Origin: Halictus rubicundus
Taxonomy: Eukaryota > Arthropoda > Insecta > Hymenoptera > Halictidae
Assembly: GCF_050948215.1 (NCBI RefSeq)
Contig: NC_135153.1
Span: forward strand, 6,352,058-6,416,057
Reading direction: 5' to 3'
DNA: 64,000 nt
Positions 23,302 through 35,412 of the stretch are shown piece after piece; the stretch's first letter is position 1, and each line of letters starts with the position of its first letter. The notes below the pieces were generated by a model, which was given only the letters and a program-made list of their open reading frames with translations, made no database searches and was not told the origin of the DNA. The position numbers and the translations under genes were made by a program.

Positions 23302-23652
23302 CCGTATTTTGAAGTATTTTTTAAATTTTCATCACGGGTTCATATAGAAAACTTGTAAAATGCAACATTTTTTTCAAATAAACTACTGCTTGTGATGTCT
23401 CGAAAAACTGAAGTTGCTCGGTCCAATCGTAAAAAGTTATTTTATCTTAACTGTACACAACAAATGTTTATTTTCGAGATAAAACAAGCGACTTATGCAA
23501 GACGACCATTATCTAACGAGCTCTCAGAATTTGTTTGCGGATCGAAGCGTCGAGGGATCAAGGATCAGCAGCGAGATTTCGTTGAAAGATGTTTGTGTTT
23601 CGTTCCTCTAATTTCACACACATGGTATCACAGAAGTTCCATCGGAGTAGGA

Positions 23653-24011
23653 TAAGGGACCCAATTATTGTGGGGCTACCAATTGCCTATACCAATTATA
23701 CTTATTCAGGCCTATGTCAGAGTCATTTATGACCCACTACAGTTTTCTCTCGATATAAGGCGATGGCTACGGACCGGGTATCGTCCTATTTCGAATGAAG
23801 AGGAACAAGAGGAATAGCAAGTTTCTTATTTCGAATTAAAAAGCGTCGTCTTATATCGGAATAAAATTGTACATATTAACCTCGGCATAGCATACGGATT
23901 TTAAAGCAGAAAATTGAATATCTCTTTTTTTAATATTCATTATGCTTTAAAAATAAGTATAATTGATGTAGGCACAGTAATTGATACTCCCACAGTAATT
24001 GGGTCCCTTAC
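23653..24011. mobile_element. MITE family C, copy 2, interrupted by a family B element
   Basis: Starts taagggacccaattattgtg and ends cacagtaattgggtccctta, the inverted ends of family C. Its middle is displaced by a family B element at about 23707-23900. The outer arms match copies 3 and 4 of the family, so the family B insertion came later. Confidence 0.75.
23738..23873 (+). mobile_element. MITE family B, copy 1 (nested)
   Basis: Left end tacagttttctctcgatata and the reverse complement of the right end gtacaattttattccgatat are inverted repeats running on into 'aggcga/agacga'. The inside has 'cgatggctacggaccggg' and 'gtatcgtcctatttcg'. Flanking 'ctatgtcagagtcattt' and 'catagcatacgg' pieces recur beside other copies, so the full element may extend to about 23707-23900. 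Confidence 0.7.
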
Positions 24012-24448
24012 TGCCTGTTTGTTGAACTGGTTCTGAAACGGTTCCTATTGTTACTCTGTGTGCATTGTTTTCGGGAAAATCGCTCGGACAGGTGCGGATC
24101 GTTGGTCGTACCGTAATCAGAAGTAAGAAAGACAATCCACGATGTAACGCTCGGTGTAATCTAATTGGTGTACTTTACGTAAGCGTGATCGGGAACTTAC
24201 GTAAATCGAGGAACAAGTCCAGCCAAACGTTTTGTTCAATTTCCTTTGGTACACTATTTTTTTTTATTGCCCTATCGTGCGAAATCCTTTCGGGACATTT
24301 AAGTTTCTCCTATTGTTGTCCTCGGTTCGTCTCGAATTCGTCGCTTAGGTCGAGCTTGCTTCCTTCTTTCGACGTGACGTAGCTAAACACTATTGTAAAT
24401 AGTTCGCGATACTCTCGATAGTAGAATTGTTCTCTTTAAACGGAAATG

Positions 24449-24615
24449 TACACTGTTTACTCGATATATGTCCAAAACACGGGTCTAGGCGCGGACATAT
24501 ATCGGTCAGGAGATGCTATTCTTTGACCTCGGCGACCGAGGTCTCTCGGCAGTGGGGATAGTTCTGGGACTTTTATCGGCCAGGCATTTGGGACATATAT
24601 AGAGTAAACACTGTA
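24449..24615 (+). mobile_element. MITE family A, copy 2 (shorter)
   Basis: Ends tacactgtttactcgatata and atatatagagtaaacactgta are inverted. The inside keeps 'tatatcggtcaggagatgc' and 'ttttatcggccaggca'. It is a 165-bp diverged or internally deleted relative of the copy at 16001-16213. Confidence 0.7.
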
Positions 24616-25724
24616 TCGACAAACAAGAGATGTAATTATACTGATTTTAGACTTCGTTTATTACTCACGATGTTTCCTGAACAAAATTCTAGTATTATTT
24701 TTCGAGTACGTCTCTTTGAGGAATTATGTGTGCCCGCGTGAGTGTGCGTGTGTGTGTGTGCGCGGTTTTTTGTTATTGTACATACATTCCTCGATCAAAA
24801 AAAAAAAGGTTATTTTGATATTTACTATCGTTCCAGACGAAGTTCAAAGTTCTGTTTTTCCTAGGCCATTGAAGTTTCCGGGGATTAAGCGTAAAATACC
24901 AATGAAAAATTTTATAAGAGAAATGTATATAAATTCTGATTGATGAGAGTAACACCGTGATTTTATTTTGTATGTATGGTACTTTATTAGATTTACGATT
25001 GGCAACGTATATTTGATCACTGTTACCGATTAGCTGAGCAAGCTTCTTCGAGTATCGTGCTCTTCATTACCGATCATATATTTAGTATGAGTGTACTCAA
25101 ATGGAATCTAGGCATGTTACAAATTAAAATTGAATTACGCTAGGGTATTTGGAATTTTTCATTGTTCTCTTTTATGCGAACGGAGCTACTGTGATTCCTT
25201 TGTGTTATTTTACCATGTAAGGTTTCCTGTAAATAGAGTTTATTCTATGGAATTAATGGATTTCAGGAACAACTAATAAACTGCATAACAAAACAAAGGG
25301 TAGCATGTAATACCTTATTAATCTTTAACTTTCCATGTTAACACCAATTTACATTTGTATACGTGTTGTTGCTAAATGAATTACCGATGTATACATGTAC
25401 CTGTAAAACCGTATTCTTTCTGTCACTTGAACGAGAGCCCCTAGTGTTCCATTAGGCACGGAGATGGTTCCATTTTATTGTATACTGTTAGTGAATTTCA
25501 TTAGCTTCCCGTCGTGCAATCCACGGTGGTGTAGGGGCAACGTGTTTGATCGAATGTATTCATTTTTTTAAGATTTGTAATAAAGTTTTCATGTGACGAG
25601 ATGATTTTATTTAGAGCTTACGTTCTCCAGCATAAGGTTGTTAATATTGATGACACTAGTACACTGTTATAGCAGCCATGAATAAACATTTATATTAATA
25701 CACCGTGACTACTCATTTTTCATT

Positions 25725-25992
25725 CTAATAATCATTTTCAAAAGAATATTCTAGAAAAATTATTTTTAAAACAACACAGTGACAATTATTTTTATAAGAT
25801 TATGCATAAAAAATAATTTTGAAAAGAACACTAAAAATAATTTTTAAAAGAACATCAAAAATCATTTTTAAAATAATATATCAAAAATAATTTTTAGAGA
25901 ACATTACAAATCATTTTTAAAATAATATCCTAAAAATAATTTTTAAAAGAATATACTAAAAATAATTTTTAAAAGAACATACTAAAAATCAA
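25725..25992. repeat. AT-rich tandem array
   Basis: Imperfect tandem units of about 26-37 bases built on 'aaaaataatttttaaaagaacat', at least seven copies with drift. Seen directly; no coding capacity. Confidence 0.8.
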
Positions 25993-26696
25993 TCATTTCT
26001 TTATGCAAAGATATTTCTTTAGCTGTTTGCAAAAATACATTTAACAACATACCGTGGCTCTAATAATTTGATTACCAACTGCAAACGCATAAACACACTT
26101 ACGATGGCCGAAGGATGTGATATAGACTGTGGATTAGGAAAATAGTTTGTGTCCTATAGATTCATCGATTGGCGATCGCTTAGTTACTGAGACGTTCGAA
26201 TAATAATCAATTAACGCGGCACCCTGTAATGAAGCAGTCAATGTTTCCGCGCTCGCCAATCAGCCGTCCACTTCTTGAATGCTGTTTCCTAATTCGGAGT
26301 GGCACTGGAGGTTCTCGTAATTACTGTCGTTTTAATGATGGCCCCATCGTTCACACCGGCGACCCAATTTCTGAGTGGTTTTCGGTTCACCCTTCGCCGT
26401 CCTTCCCTCTTCTTCCTGTCCAATGGAATATAATCCACTTAGTTCTTTTCGCGAGAGATTCGCGAGACTCGTCCGGTTCCCGCAAACACGGAGATCCCTT
26501 AGTCGGTGGGTGCTCTGTCGATCGAGAATGCGTGGGATTGTTCAATTAGCGAGATAGTTAATGCTTTGCCCTCGGCCCACTTTATGCCTCGGTGACAGTC
26601 AACTTGACTGTTCCATGGGCATCGATAATCCCCGCTTTGTGCTGCGATTTTCTGTCTTCCGCGAATCCTCCGCAATGACTTTCTCTAAATGTTTCT

Positions 26697-27215
26697 AAAT
26701 CGTACCTCGTGAATTAATTCCTAGCTATAGTACTCAATTTATTACTAGGTTCTAACGAAAATTAATTCGGTTGTACGTGGAATTTTATCCTTGTTTTAAT
26801 TTCAAGAATTATATTGAAATTAATGTCTTTTTCTAAATTTTTCTGATTTACAGAATACCTCGTTTACAGTAAAGAAAAGTTGTCAAAGTCGTGTTAGCCT
26901 AAATCGTACCCTTTGAATTAATTCGTAGCTATAGTACTCAATTTATTACTATGTTGTAACGAAAATTAATTCGGTTGTACGTGGAATTTTATCCGTGTTC
27001 TAATTTCAAGAATTATACCCATTACTAGATCTTCATGTAAAGTAAATTTTCTGCAACCCCATGCCTTTTTCTAAATTTTTCTGATTTACAGAATACCTAG
27101 TTTACAGTAGAGAAAAGTTGTCAAAGTCTTATTAGCCTAAAATGTACCCCGTGAGTTAATTCCTAGCTACAGTACACAGTTTATTACTAGGTTGTAACGC
27201 AAATTAATTCGGTTG
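26697..27215. repeat. Tandem duplication, about 204-236 bp unit, 2.5 copies
   Basis: The block 'aaatcgtacc...gaattaatt...tagctatagtactcaattta' starts at 26697, again at 26901 (204 bp later) and again near 27140. The unit includes 'taacgaaaattaattcggttg' and 'ttttctgatttacagaatacc'. Seen directly by reading repeated words. Confidence 0.8.
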
Positions 27216-28280
27216 TGGGTGTTACGTGTATTTATTTCCTGAACAATTGTAACAAGTTGAAAGTAAGTAAGAAAACATTTTGAGAAAATGCGATGAAAAT
27301 AAATGTTCAGAAAGCACAATAAATAAAATTTAACTTTTTGACTCTTCTGATTACGACGCTGGCAACTTTTCCCCTGGCAGATGACATTCTCAATTTATTA
27401 GTTGCCAAGGGTGAAAACTAATTTCTGCACGTATAAAGAATTGTAAGGGAATAAAGAAAGGCGATTATTTAAAAATATTGAACAATTTCGCAGGGCTGTG
27501 TCACAGAACCTAAAGTGCCATTAAAGCTTCATTTTCACATCGCGACGGCAGGAAGCGCGACAGCTAACGCGTTTAAATGGCAATTTGCATCAACATCCGC
27601 AGTCTAATGATTACAACTGATGGCCATATTGATTATCTGCTATGAATTAGTGGTTTACACTATGAATTTCAGCAACTGGATTTAATAGAAACTAATACTC
27701 AAATATCCGTCTCATAAATTCCGTCATGTTTATTCGTTCTTAAAAAGTCTCCTCCAACTAATTCACCTTTTAAAAATGTATTGTTCATTTCCTTATATTA
27801 ATGACTCGATCAAATTACCGTGAAAGTCGAGCGAAAGTTCTGAACGTTTTAATTTTGGATGGTGATTACTATCAGACTGCGGATCTTTATGCAAAATAAA
27901 AATGTTCAACATTAATTGTAAAAGAACCATATATATATTTGTTTTTTTTTTACAATTTTAATAAGTTGGTGATAATGTACTGATATTAAATTCTTTTGAT
28001 CTCCCCTTTTATATACTTCACCTAATTTTGTCAAAAATTATTCAAATCCGAAGTCCAATTATTATAATTTTAGTTTTGTGATATTACTGAATAAATGTTA
28101 ATTCCAGTTGTAACGTATAAATATGTGTACAAATATTGTAATAGTCATCATCAGCATTTTCAATTAATCTTTCCAAAATTGATTGCTCTTCAAAAGTCTA
28201 CTGCAAAAGTCGATAATTCAAACTAATTCTCCCAGATTCAATATAAAGGGATCTATAAAACCGCGAATTTGCGTAAACAT
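27216..28280. other. Intergenic AT-rich stretch, no gene recognised
   Basis: Contains a lone family E end near 27590 and a family E copy at 27865-28063. The remainder shows no reading frame with family resemblance. Confidence 0.4.
27865..28063. mobile_element. MITE family E, copy 2
   Basis: Left end atcagactgcggatctttat and the reverse complement of the right end ttggacttcggatttgaata are inverted repeats. About 199 bp, AT-rich and non-coding. Confidence 0.6.
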
Positions 28281-28820
28281 GTATAAATAAACCGCGCGGC
28301 CGGTGGATGCTGCATTAAACCCCCAGTGAGAAAAATGGAGATTGCTATCATCGCTATTAATACCTTCGCCGACCATTAATAACGTCCTTTCCGTTTCCCG
28401 ATGGCGTCCGCCATCAAGATTTCGATCGGGCTCGAGCGAATCCTCGCGATTCCCCGCTGTTAGATGGTTTCTTTGTCCTGCGAGGATTGGCGCGGCAGCG
28501 TGTCGATTGAAACATCAGCTCGATGGTCGAAGGAAATCGATATCCAGGCTCCGATAAATTCGCCTGACTCTGTCCAAACTCTGGCAAGCCGTTTCGAATT
28601 GATAAATGACTCGTGGTACGACTGCGTCCTCGCGCGCGCTCGCTTCCATTTTGCATGGAGCTTTTCCTGAGCCTTCGTTCAATCCGTCGATGTAGAAATC
28701 ACCACGGATACGACGAATTAGAAGCTGTAAGCCGTGCCTCGATTATGCGAGCTGAGAGCAGGATCCTCTTGCTTTTTGCTGAACCTTCGAATATCCAGCG
28801 ATCTGTTATCTGCGCTTTTT
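28281..28820. other. GC-richer non-coding block
   Basis: Clearly higher GC than its surroundings, with short open frames on both strands, none resembling a known family. In insect genomes such blocks are often conserved regulatory DNA or untranslated exons. There is no direct evidence of either here. Confidence 0.25.
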
Positions 28821-28959
28821 AACGTTCTGCTTTCAAATTGAATTCATTGCTCTGCTAAACTCTACATGGCCTTTATTGGTAGGCTCCAGATTTGTAGCAT
28901 CCCGAGTCTTTAATTTACTGCTCCAAAAATACTGCTTTCTTTTTGTTTGGATTTAATAA

Positions 28960-29105
28960 ATTACTAAAAATTTCAGTATTGTACGAGTCAATTCCACCAT
29001 TTTCGTAGGTACAACACGAAAAAAAAATATATAGAAGGAAAATGTTTTAGGTCGGAAGAAATGTTTCGTTTTAGGGTTAAAATAACTTCGAGTGCAAAGG
29101 GTTAA
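28960..29105 (-). repeat. Family F repeat, reverse copy
   Basis: Reads as the reverse complement of the 35065-35220 segment: 'aatgtttcgttttagggtta' and 'cttcgagtgcaaagggttaa' match 'ttaaccctttgcactcgaag...aaaacgaaacatttcttcc'. One terminal motif (gagtgcaaagggttaa) is shared with the family F element. Confidence 0.65.
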
Positions 29106-31275
29106 TTTATTGCTGTGGTGAGTGCTAAATTTCCTCTTTTGGTAGACTCCCTTTAACGTCCCGCTTTCAAATTTAATTTATTGCTGTGCTAAATGCCACA
29201 TTTCCTTTACTGTATCTTTTAACTGAGTTACTGTTCAACCACAAATGCTTTAGGACAAAATTTTTGCCTCAATCAACGTAAACAGGATATAGCTTATAAC
29301 AATGTGGAATTTAGTTTAGCAATAAATTGCTTTATTTTAAACGCCATTAAAGTTTGATGTTGCACTTGAAAATACCAAGCAACGTGTCAATGTTCTATAA
29401 CTTTGGAAATATTATTAATTAACGTTAATAATAATGTACATACCTAATACATTATTAATATCATTATTTCTTACAGAGACGTTTCTAAAAAACCTAAATT
29501 ACGAGATTCTGCGAAGGATCGATGATTTTTACGAAAAAAAATTCCTTAACGACTGTGCATTAGATCCTCTGTGGCGACGGATCAAAAACTGTAAAACATT
29601 TTCCGCGGTACAGAGAGGTTTACAAATTTTACGTTAACTTCGTAGAATTGCTTGCTGAAAAATGTCTCAGGTATTGCGGGACTGGAGATACGCGTTACTA
29701 CGTAGCGCCGATCTATTTCGCGCCGTTTTGTATCGAACCATTTCGAAAATTTATGGAAACTTGCCCGGCGAACTTATTTCCCCGGAAAACGGATCGAGTA
29801 CACAGGAGCCGCGTAATATTCACTTCCGAAAGGTGAAACCCCCGTGAATTTGTCTTCCTCCCTTGCGAATTCAACATCATTTTCATAATACCGGGACGCG
29901 TCTTGAGTTTCTTGTAAATCGGATTATTTACGCGACGGGGCCGCAGAATGTTCCAACAATTCCGAAATTTTAATGTCAAATGTAACATTTAATAATTGAA
30001 AATGACATAACTGTACTAACATCCCTGTAACATTAAATCGTCATTTCAAGTGTAATATCCATCATGCTACTCGACATTAAATTTTAACGTCAAATCTTTT
30101 GGTAATGTCTTCGTAACATAAATGGAGAACGATGAGGAATGTGGGAATTTAATAGTAACATTATTGCACATTAAATTATATTTGCTTCAGCTTCGTCGCC
30201 TTTATGGATTAATTCAGGGAAGCAGTATTTCAATAAAAATTTATTTTTCTTCCTATTTAACTGCAATTTAATTGAGAAAATTGTATAACTCATTGTCAGT
30301 TTTATTTAGTGGTTGTGATTGATATTTATATTTTTAAACAATTTATAATTTCAATTTCAACTGCACATTACTCAGTTTTATTCAGTTGTTGTGACCAGCG
30401 TTCAAATGATTAATAATTTCAATTTTTGTTAAGTGTACTGTTATTTCCCTGATAATCTTATGTTTTAGATTGCCCCATTCTTTAGTCACATTTATGGGAA
30501 AATTGAAAAATAAATTTTAAGCAGTACGTATAAAAGCAAAACATTTCACAAAGAAATTGTAATAATCCACATAATAAATATTTCATATAAGTATTATATT
30601 TCTTAATAAAGGTCTCCCTGTTAACAATCATCCTGCGTGAATAAATTCCTTTGATCTATACTTTCTGATCTTAGACCATTGTTCCTCGCGGTACAACAAA
30701 ATAAATTGAAATATAAAGGAGCGTTTCGCCGTCAATCAGCCCAGAAGAGGAAACCCGTGTATTTCTTCAGGAATAAACTGGGACGGACCGTTGAAGACGG
30801 GCCAGAAGACATAAGTAACATCAGCGTGTCACAAATTACAGCATCATCCGTAAGATTTCCCCTTTTATCTCACTGAAATCAGAGAGAAAAAGTTGCTCGC
30901 TTACGGGGGTTGCTCGTCGAAAAAAATACTGACCGAAGCAGACGAAGATTTGAGTAATCCCCGTACAATCCCCGGAGTCCTGGAGGTCCACCATAAAAAG
31001 AAACGCAACACGCACTCAATACCAATAAAAATCCGTCGCACGGACAGACCCTCCTGCAAGAATGGTTGCCCGGAGCCATAAGTGGCAACCCCAGACGTTA
31101 TTCTATTCCAGCTGTTTTCTGGAATGAAGTACAAATTGGTTAATTAACCCCGAAGCTCCTGCGTTAATGTTCCGTTGGCGTCGTTCAGTTGGATCATCTG
31201 TCTGATTAAACGCTTGCAGTACTACTTCTTTTTGCGCAGTGATTAGTACCTATTTGTATTTTGCCCTCCTAGTAG
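29106..31275. other. Intergenic, no gene recognised
   Basis: AT-rich DNA with short patches of average GC (29480-29880, 30690-31130). Open frames of 60-90 codons occur on both strands but lack family resemblance, consistent starts or splice-linked partners. Confidence 0.4.
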
Positions 31276-31277
31276 AA

Positions 31278-31875
31278 AAGGACGTTAAACTTTACTTCGG
31301 GAAACCAGCAATTTTTAACTAATTTTTATGCGATTCTGTAGTTTTTGCCGAGGAAATGCCGAAAATCCAAGTTTTAATTCTAGGGGGACGGTAGTTCAAC
31401 AGTTATGCGCGTGTAAAGATATTAGATTCAATGATTAAAGATTGATCGAAGCTGGAACATTTGTTATAAGCAATTCGGATGAGGTATCACTATCGAAAAC
31501 ATGTGTACAAAATTTGAAGTAAATCGGAAATTTACTATATGGCAGTTCTAAAAATATAGTCTCGAGGAGAACGGAAAAGAAGGTTAAACTTCACTTCGGG
31601 AAACCAGCAATTTTTAACTATTTTTTATGCGATCCTGTAGTTTTTGCCGAGGAAATACCGAAAATCCAAGTTTTAATTCTAGGGGGGCGGTAGTTCAAGA
31701 GTTATGCGTGTGTAAAGATACTAGATTCAATGATTAAAGATTGATCGAAGCTGGAACATTTCTTATAAGCAATTCGGATGAGGTATCACTACCGAAAACA
31801 TGTGTACAAAATTTGAAGTAAATCGGAAATTTGTTATACATCAGTAAAAATGTAGTCTCGAGAAGAACGGAAAAG
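31278..31875. repeat. Tandem duplication, about 302 bp unit
   Basis: Two adjacent copies begin 'ttaaacttTacttcgggaaacc' at about 31285 and 'ttaaacttcacttcgggaaa' at about 31586. They share 'gcaatttttaacta', 'agtttttgccgaggaaat', 'ccaagttttaattctagggg' and 'gtatcactaccgaaaacatg', differing at a few percent of sites. The first 150 bases of each unit are the reverse complement of a core also found in family C copies and at 59165 and 62740. Confidence 0.85.
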
Positions 31876-31929
31876 AAAATTGTGACTTTAATCTCCCAGA
31901 TACGGCGCGCTCGTCCGCAACTCTGCCTC

Positions 31930-32462
31930 CCAGGACGGCGCACAGTGGGCAATTTGGACGAAATCGGATTCAAAATCAAAGAACTTTCGATAGAAATGAG
32001 GTACAGCGATGAAATTTTTTTTAAATGAAGGCTAGAATTTTGTAGAATATGGGAAAAATAGGGAGATTATGGTACGAACGCTTTTTAACCTTGAGAAAAT
32101 TCGTTAAACTTGCACAATTTCAAGAAAATTGTGGTTTTCCCAATACCACGCGCGGAAGAAATTTTTATTTAACATGCTACACATCATTTCCCATAGATTT
32201 TTTCACGCTGATTTCAAATCTGGTCCCAAAATTTGGCTACGACCTCAGGATTTTGCAAAAAATAGATTTTTGTGACAAAAACTAATGAAGTAATTTGTTC
32301 GTTGAAATGATTGGATGGTAATAATCTCCCTATTTTTCCCATATTCTACAAAGTTTCAGCTTTAATTTAAAAAAAGTTTCATCGCTCTACCTCATTTCTA
32401 TCGAAAGTTCTTTGATTTTGAATCCGATTTCGTCCAAATTGCCCACTGTGCGGCGCTCCTGG
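31930..32462. mobile_element. Foldback element G1 with long terminal inverted repeats
   Basis: The left arm begins ggcgcacagtgggcaatttg and the right arm is its inverse (caaattgcccactgtgcggc). Arms of about 130 nt match, including 'gaaatcggattcaaaatcaa', 'ctttcgatagaaatgagg' and 'atgggaaaaatagggaga'. About 530 bp long with a non-coding centre. Element G2 (36381-37221) shares the 'cgcacagtgg' terminus. Superfamily not assigned. Confidence 0.85.
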
Positions 32463-32473
32463 CCGCGGATGGC

Positions 32474-32706
32474 ACAAAAGCCGCTATAGTGGCGTTACCG
32501 TTCAAACTGTTGCTTTCCACGGAAGCCACTATGGTGGCGTTACCGTTCAATCTGACGCTTTCCACGGAAGCCACTATAGTGGTTCCAACATTTCCGTTTT
32601 CATTCAATCGTTTTTATTCATTTCAACCGTTTTCATTCATTCAATCGTTTCCGATTCAACCGTTCAATCTTTTGCTTTCCACGGAAGCCACTATAGTGGC
32701 GTACAG
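32474..32706. repeat. Palindromic 45-bp minisatellite (GCCACTATAGTGGC)
   Basis: A near-perfect 14-base palindrome occurs four times (about 32480, 32525, 32570 and 32687). The first three are spaced exactly 45 bp apart with shared 'gcgttaccgttcaa' and 'ctttccacggaa' flanks. A degenerate 'tcattcaatcgttt' stretch separates the fourth. It lies just upstream of a GC-rich block with a TATA-like word. Both strands are open for about 70-118 codons, but only from non-ATG starts on the plus strand. Confidence 0.85.
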
Positions 32707-34466
32707 TGTTTCAGTGGTTATCGAGCGACTGAGAAAAAGTTTTCAGTGTTACCTTCGATCAGCAATCGCTGGCCTATATAGCGCCGATTCCGCGGCAGCA
32801 GCAAGGAAGATCTGTGCTGAAAGATCTCGAGGTAACCCCGGTTAATTGCAAATTTTCCGAAATCTGTGAGTAAAAGTTGAATTTCGGCCAGGTTTTCGCG
32901 GTTCCCGGAGAGCTGTGCGCCGAAAGCTAGGCCAGTCACCACCGTCTTCTTCGGGTGGGCGTCGATGGGTGGCGTCCGCGCAGGGGACGCCAAGGTGCAG
33001 ACGCCCCCGGTGCTGCCGCCAGGGCGGTCGAGGGTGGCGGAAAGCGGGAAAGCTGCGAGTTCTGACCACAGTTCACTGCGGCCTCGCAAGCGGTTCGCAC
33101 GACGACAGGGGAGGCCCGTGTCAGCCCCCGTGCGATCACGATCTCGCGTTTCCGTTCGCGATGTAAACAGAAGACAAACGAAAAAAAAAAAAGAAAAAAT
33201 CCCTGGTTGATCGCAAAATCATTCGAAACTCGTTTCTGCTCGGTTCTCTCGACGGTTCGCGGGCTCTTTCGGACAACCCCGGGGGGCGGGCTTCTGTTCG
33301 CAACGAATCGATCCGTAACACAAGTCTCTACACACTTAGTCGTCGTGCGGCACGTGGCTCCTGGCGGCGATCATCCTGAAGTCCGCTGATCGTTGCCCTC
33401 CATCCTCCCTCCCCCACGTGTCCACCCCCTCGATTCATCCAGCCAGCTGATTGATAGTCGTGCTCCGATGACTCCTGATCCCCCGACCAATCGACTCTGA
33501 CTTCCCGAAGATTTCGGCGAAGTGCTCTCCCCGAGGGGGTGGCGCGAGGTGGTCCCCGGGATACGTGGCACAGTTTAGCTGTCCGCAGAGAATAGGCGAA
33601 TTTCCGAGTGCCTGTCGGGCTACGCTTCGGGCTGATGGACTTTAATCGCGGTTGCTGCCGTACCTGAATCGCCGCGACGCGTCGTCTTCGCCGGACTCCC
33701 AAGATCCTCCGTGGCCTCCGATCGGCTGGGTCCTCTTCAGTCGAACCTCCGAGGACGTCGCCACACTACCCTGTGCACGCTTCAAAGATTCCCCGCTGAA
33801 AATCGAGGAAACGGATTTGTTTTTCCCACGGTGGATGCTACTCTCCAACTCGGTTGGACCTAGATCGAGGACCTCGACGAAACCTAGTCTTCCGCTGGAC
33901 GTTGAACGCGTGTCGAGTGCTTGACGGATTGGGAATAGTGTAACTGCGGATGTTACGGGTGCAGATACGTCCGCCGTGTCCTCGTGGACGAGCTACCCTC
34001 GCGCGGAGGATTTTATCGGAACTGCTTCGTGTTAAGTGAGGTTCGATGTTTTTCGGTGACGAAGGAACGAGGGGATGGGGTGAGCGATGAGCTCCCCGCA
34101 GGAAATTCGAAGGCAAAAACCGCGGATGAACGGATACCCACGGTCAAGTTGGTATCTATCGGCAGTCCGCGGAATTAATTATCGACAATAAGAGTCGGCG
34201 AAGTTGAAACGGTTTTATCGGGAATCTCGTTCGATCGACTGCTTCCTCGAACAGATAGTTTCTCTTTTTTCTTTTTTTTGTCTTTTTGAGTTTGGTATCG
34301 ATTGAAATTTATGGAGGATGTACCGTTTTGAGTGCCGGGGATAACTGTGGTGTCGAATCTCGCGGAAATCGTGCAAGACGGTAAAGATTTTCGTGACGCG
34401 GATGACAGTCCGACGGCGCAAACCGTGCAACCATACCCGGAACCACCACACCTGTGGAACCCTCAG
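32707..34466 (+). other. GC-rich block, candidate promoter and long 5' untranslated exon
   Basis: It begins near a TATA-like 'gcctatatagcgcc' (about 32771), stays GC-rich for about 1.7 kb and ends at a good donor, CCCTCAG|GTAAAC (GT at 34467). Frames on both strands are short and resemble no family, so it looks like untranslated leader rather than coding. The nearest plus-strand gene downstream is the octopamine receptor, whose 5' UTR has an acceptor at 49022. Linking the two across a 14.5-kb intron is a hypothesis only. Confidence 0.3.
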
Positions 34467-34924
34467 GTAAACATTCATTACGTTTAATTGGATTCGGTGG
34501 CTGGGTTATCAATTGCCTTTCAGATTGACCGTTCGATGTAGCTTGCGATGTTTGCAGTTTTCTCGTGAATAATACATTACCCTAAGTTAGCAGTTTCTGC
34601 GAAATTATTTTCTGCGTTAATTGAAACGTACAGGAGTTCAATGGAAAGTTCTCTCCATTAAACCCTTGCCCTGCAATATTGGGTCATACTTGTGATGAAG
34701 ATTCTGAACAGACTCTAATAAATATGAGAGAGTCTAATTAGTACGTGATTAATTTCCTTTCAACTGGAACAAGATCCTATTTTGGCGTTGTTAATGTACA
34801 GCTATTGAAGAACATATAGGCATACAGTAGATATAAATTTTTTCCGTTTTTTAGGAAATTACGAATTACAAAAAAGTTCTGATCACTGAAACCGTAAAAT
34901 AAATCGCAGTGGAGGGGGTTAATT

Positions 34925-35312
34925 CGCTCAAACCCCTTGCATTCGAAGTTATTTTAACTCCAAAACGAAATATTTCTTCCGATCTAAAATATTTCCCTTC
35001 TATATATTTTTTTCTGTTGAAAATGAAAATTAAAGATTTTCTATTGAAATGTTTAGTAATTTATTAACCCTTTGCACTCGAAGCTATTTTAACTCCAAAA
35101 CGAAACATTTCTTCCGACCTAGAATAATTTCCCTTCTATGTATTTTTTTTTTCATGTCATATATACGAAAATGGTGCAATTTACTCGTACAATACTGAAA
35201 TGTTTAGTAATTTATTAAATACAAACAAATTTAATAATGTAAAAAATATTTTGAATAATGATACAGAAATTTTTAGTGGCGCCTTACAGTCACCATTCGA
35301 GTGCTAAGGGTT
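34925..35312 (+). repeat. Family F inverted-end repeat with partial tandem duplication
   Basis: At 35065 the sequence starts ttaaccctttgcactcgaag, and at 35312 it ends cgagtgctaagggttaa: short inverted ends about 248 bp apart. The first half is duplicated just upstream (34932-35010, ccccttgcattcgaagttat...). Confidence 0.65.
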
Positions 35313-35412
35313 AAATAAAAACAAATTTAATAATGTCAAAAATATTTTGAATAATGATATAGCAATTTTTAGTGACGCCTTATAGTCGCTGTACGAGTGC
35401 TAAAAGTTAATA
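35216..35412. repeat. Tandem duplication, about 100 bp unit
   Basis: The block 'aaacaaatttaataatgt(a/c)aaaaatattttgaataatgata...gtgctaa' occurs at about 35221-35310 and again at about 35321-35405. It is the 3' half of family F repeated. Seen directly. Confidence 0.75.

Larger units (their letters stand above)
24012..26690. other. Intergenic, no gene recognised
   Basis: Apart from the family A copy and an A-rich tandem array (25725-25992), nothing coding is recognised. A TG/CG run lies at about 24746-24766. AATAAA words near 25580 and 25682 could end a very long Trabid transcript, but this is speculative. Confidence 0.4.

Noticed and set aside
32489..32845. 118-codon repetitive frame (LLSTEATIVALPFN-like repeats)
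   Set aside because: It starts only at a GTG, is produced by the palindromic minisatellite, and has no family match.
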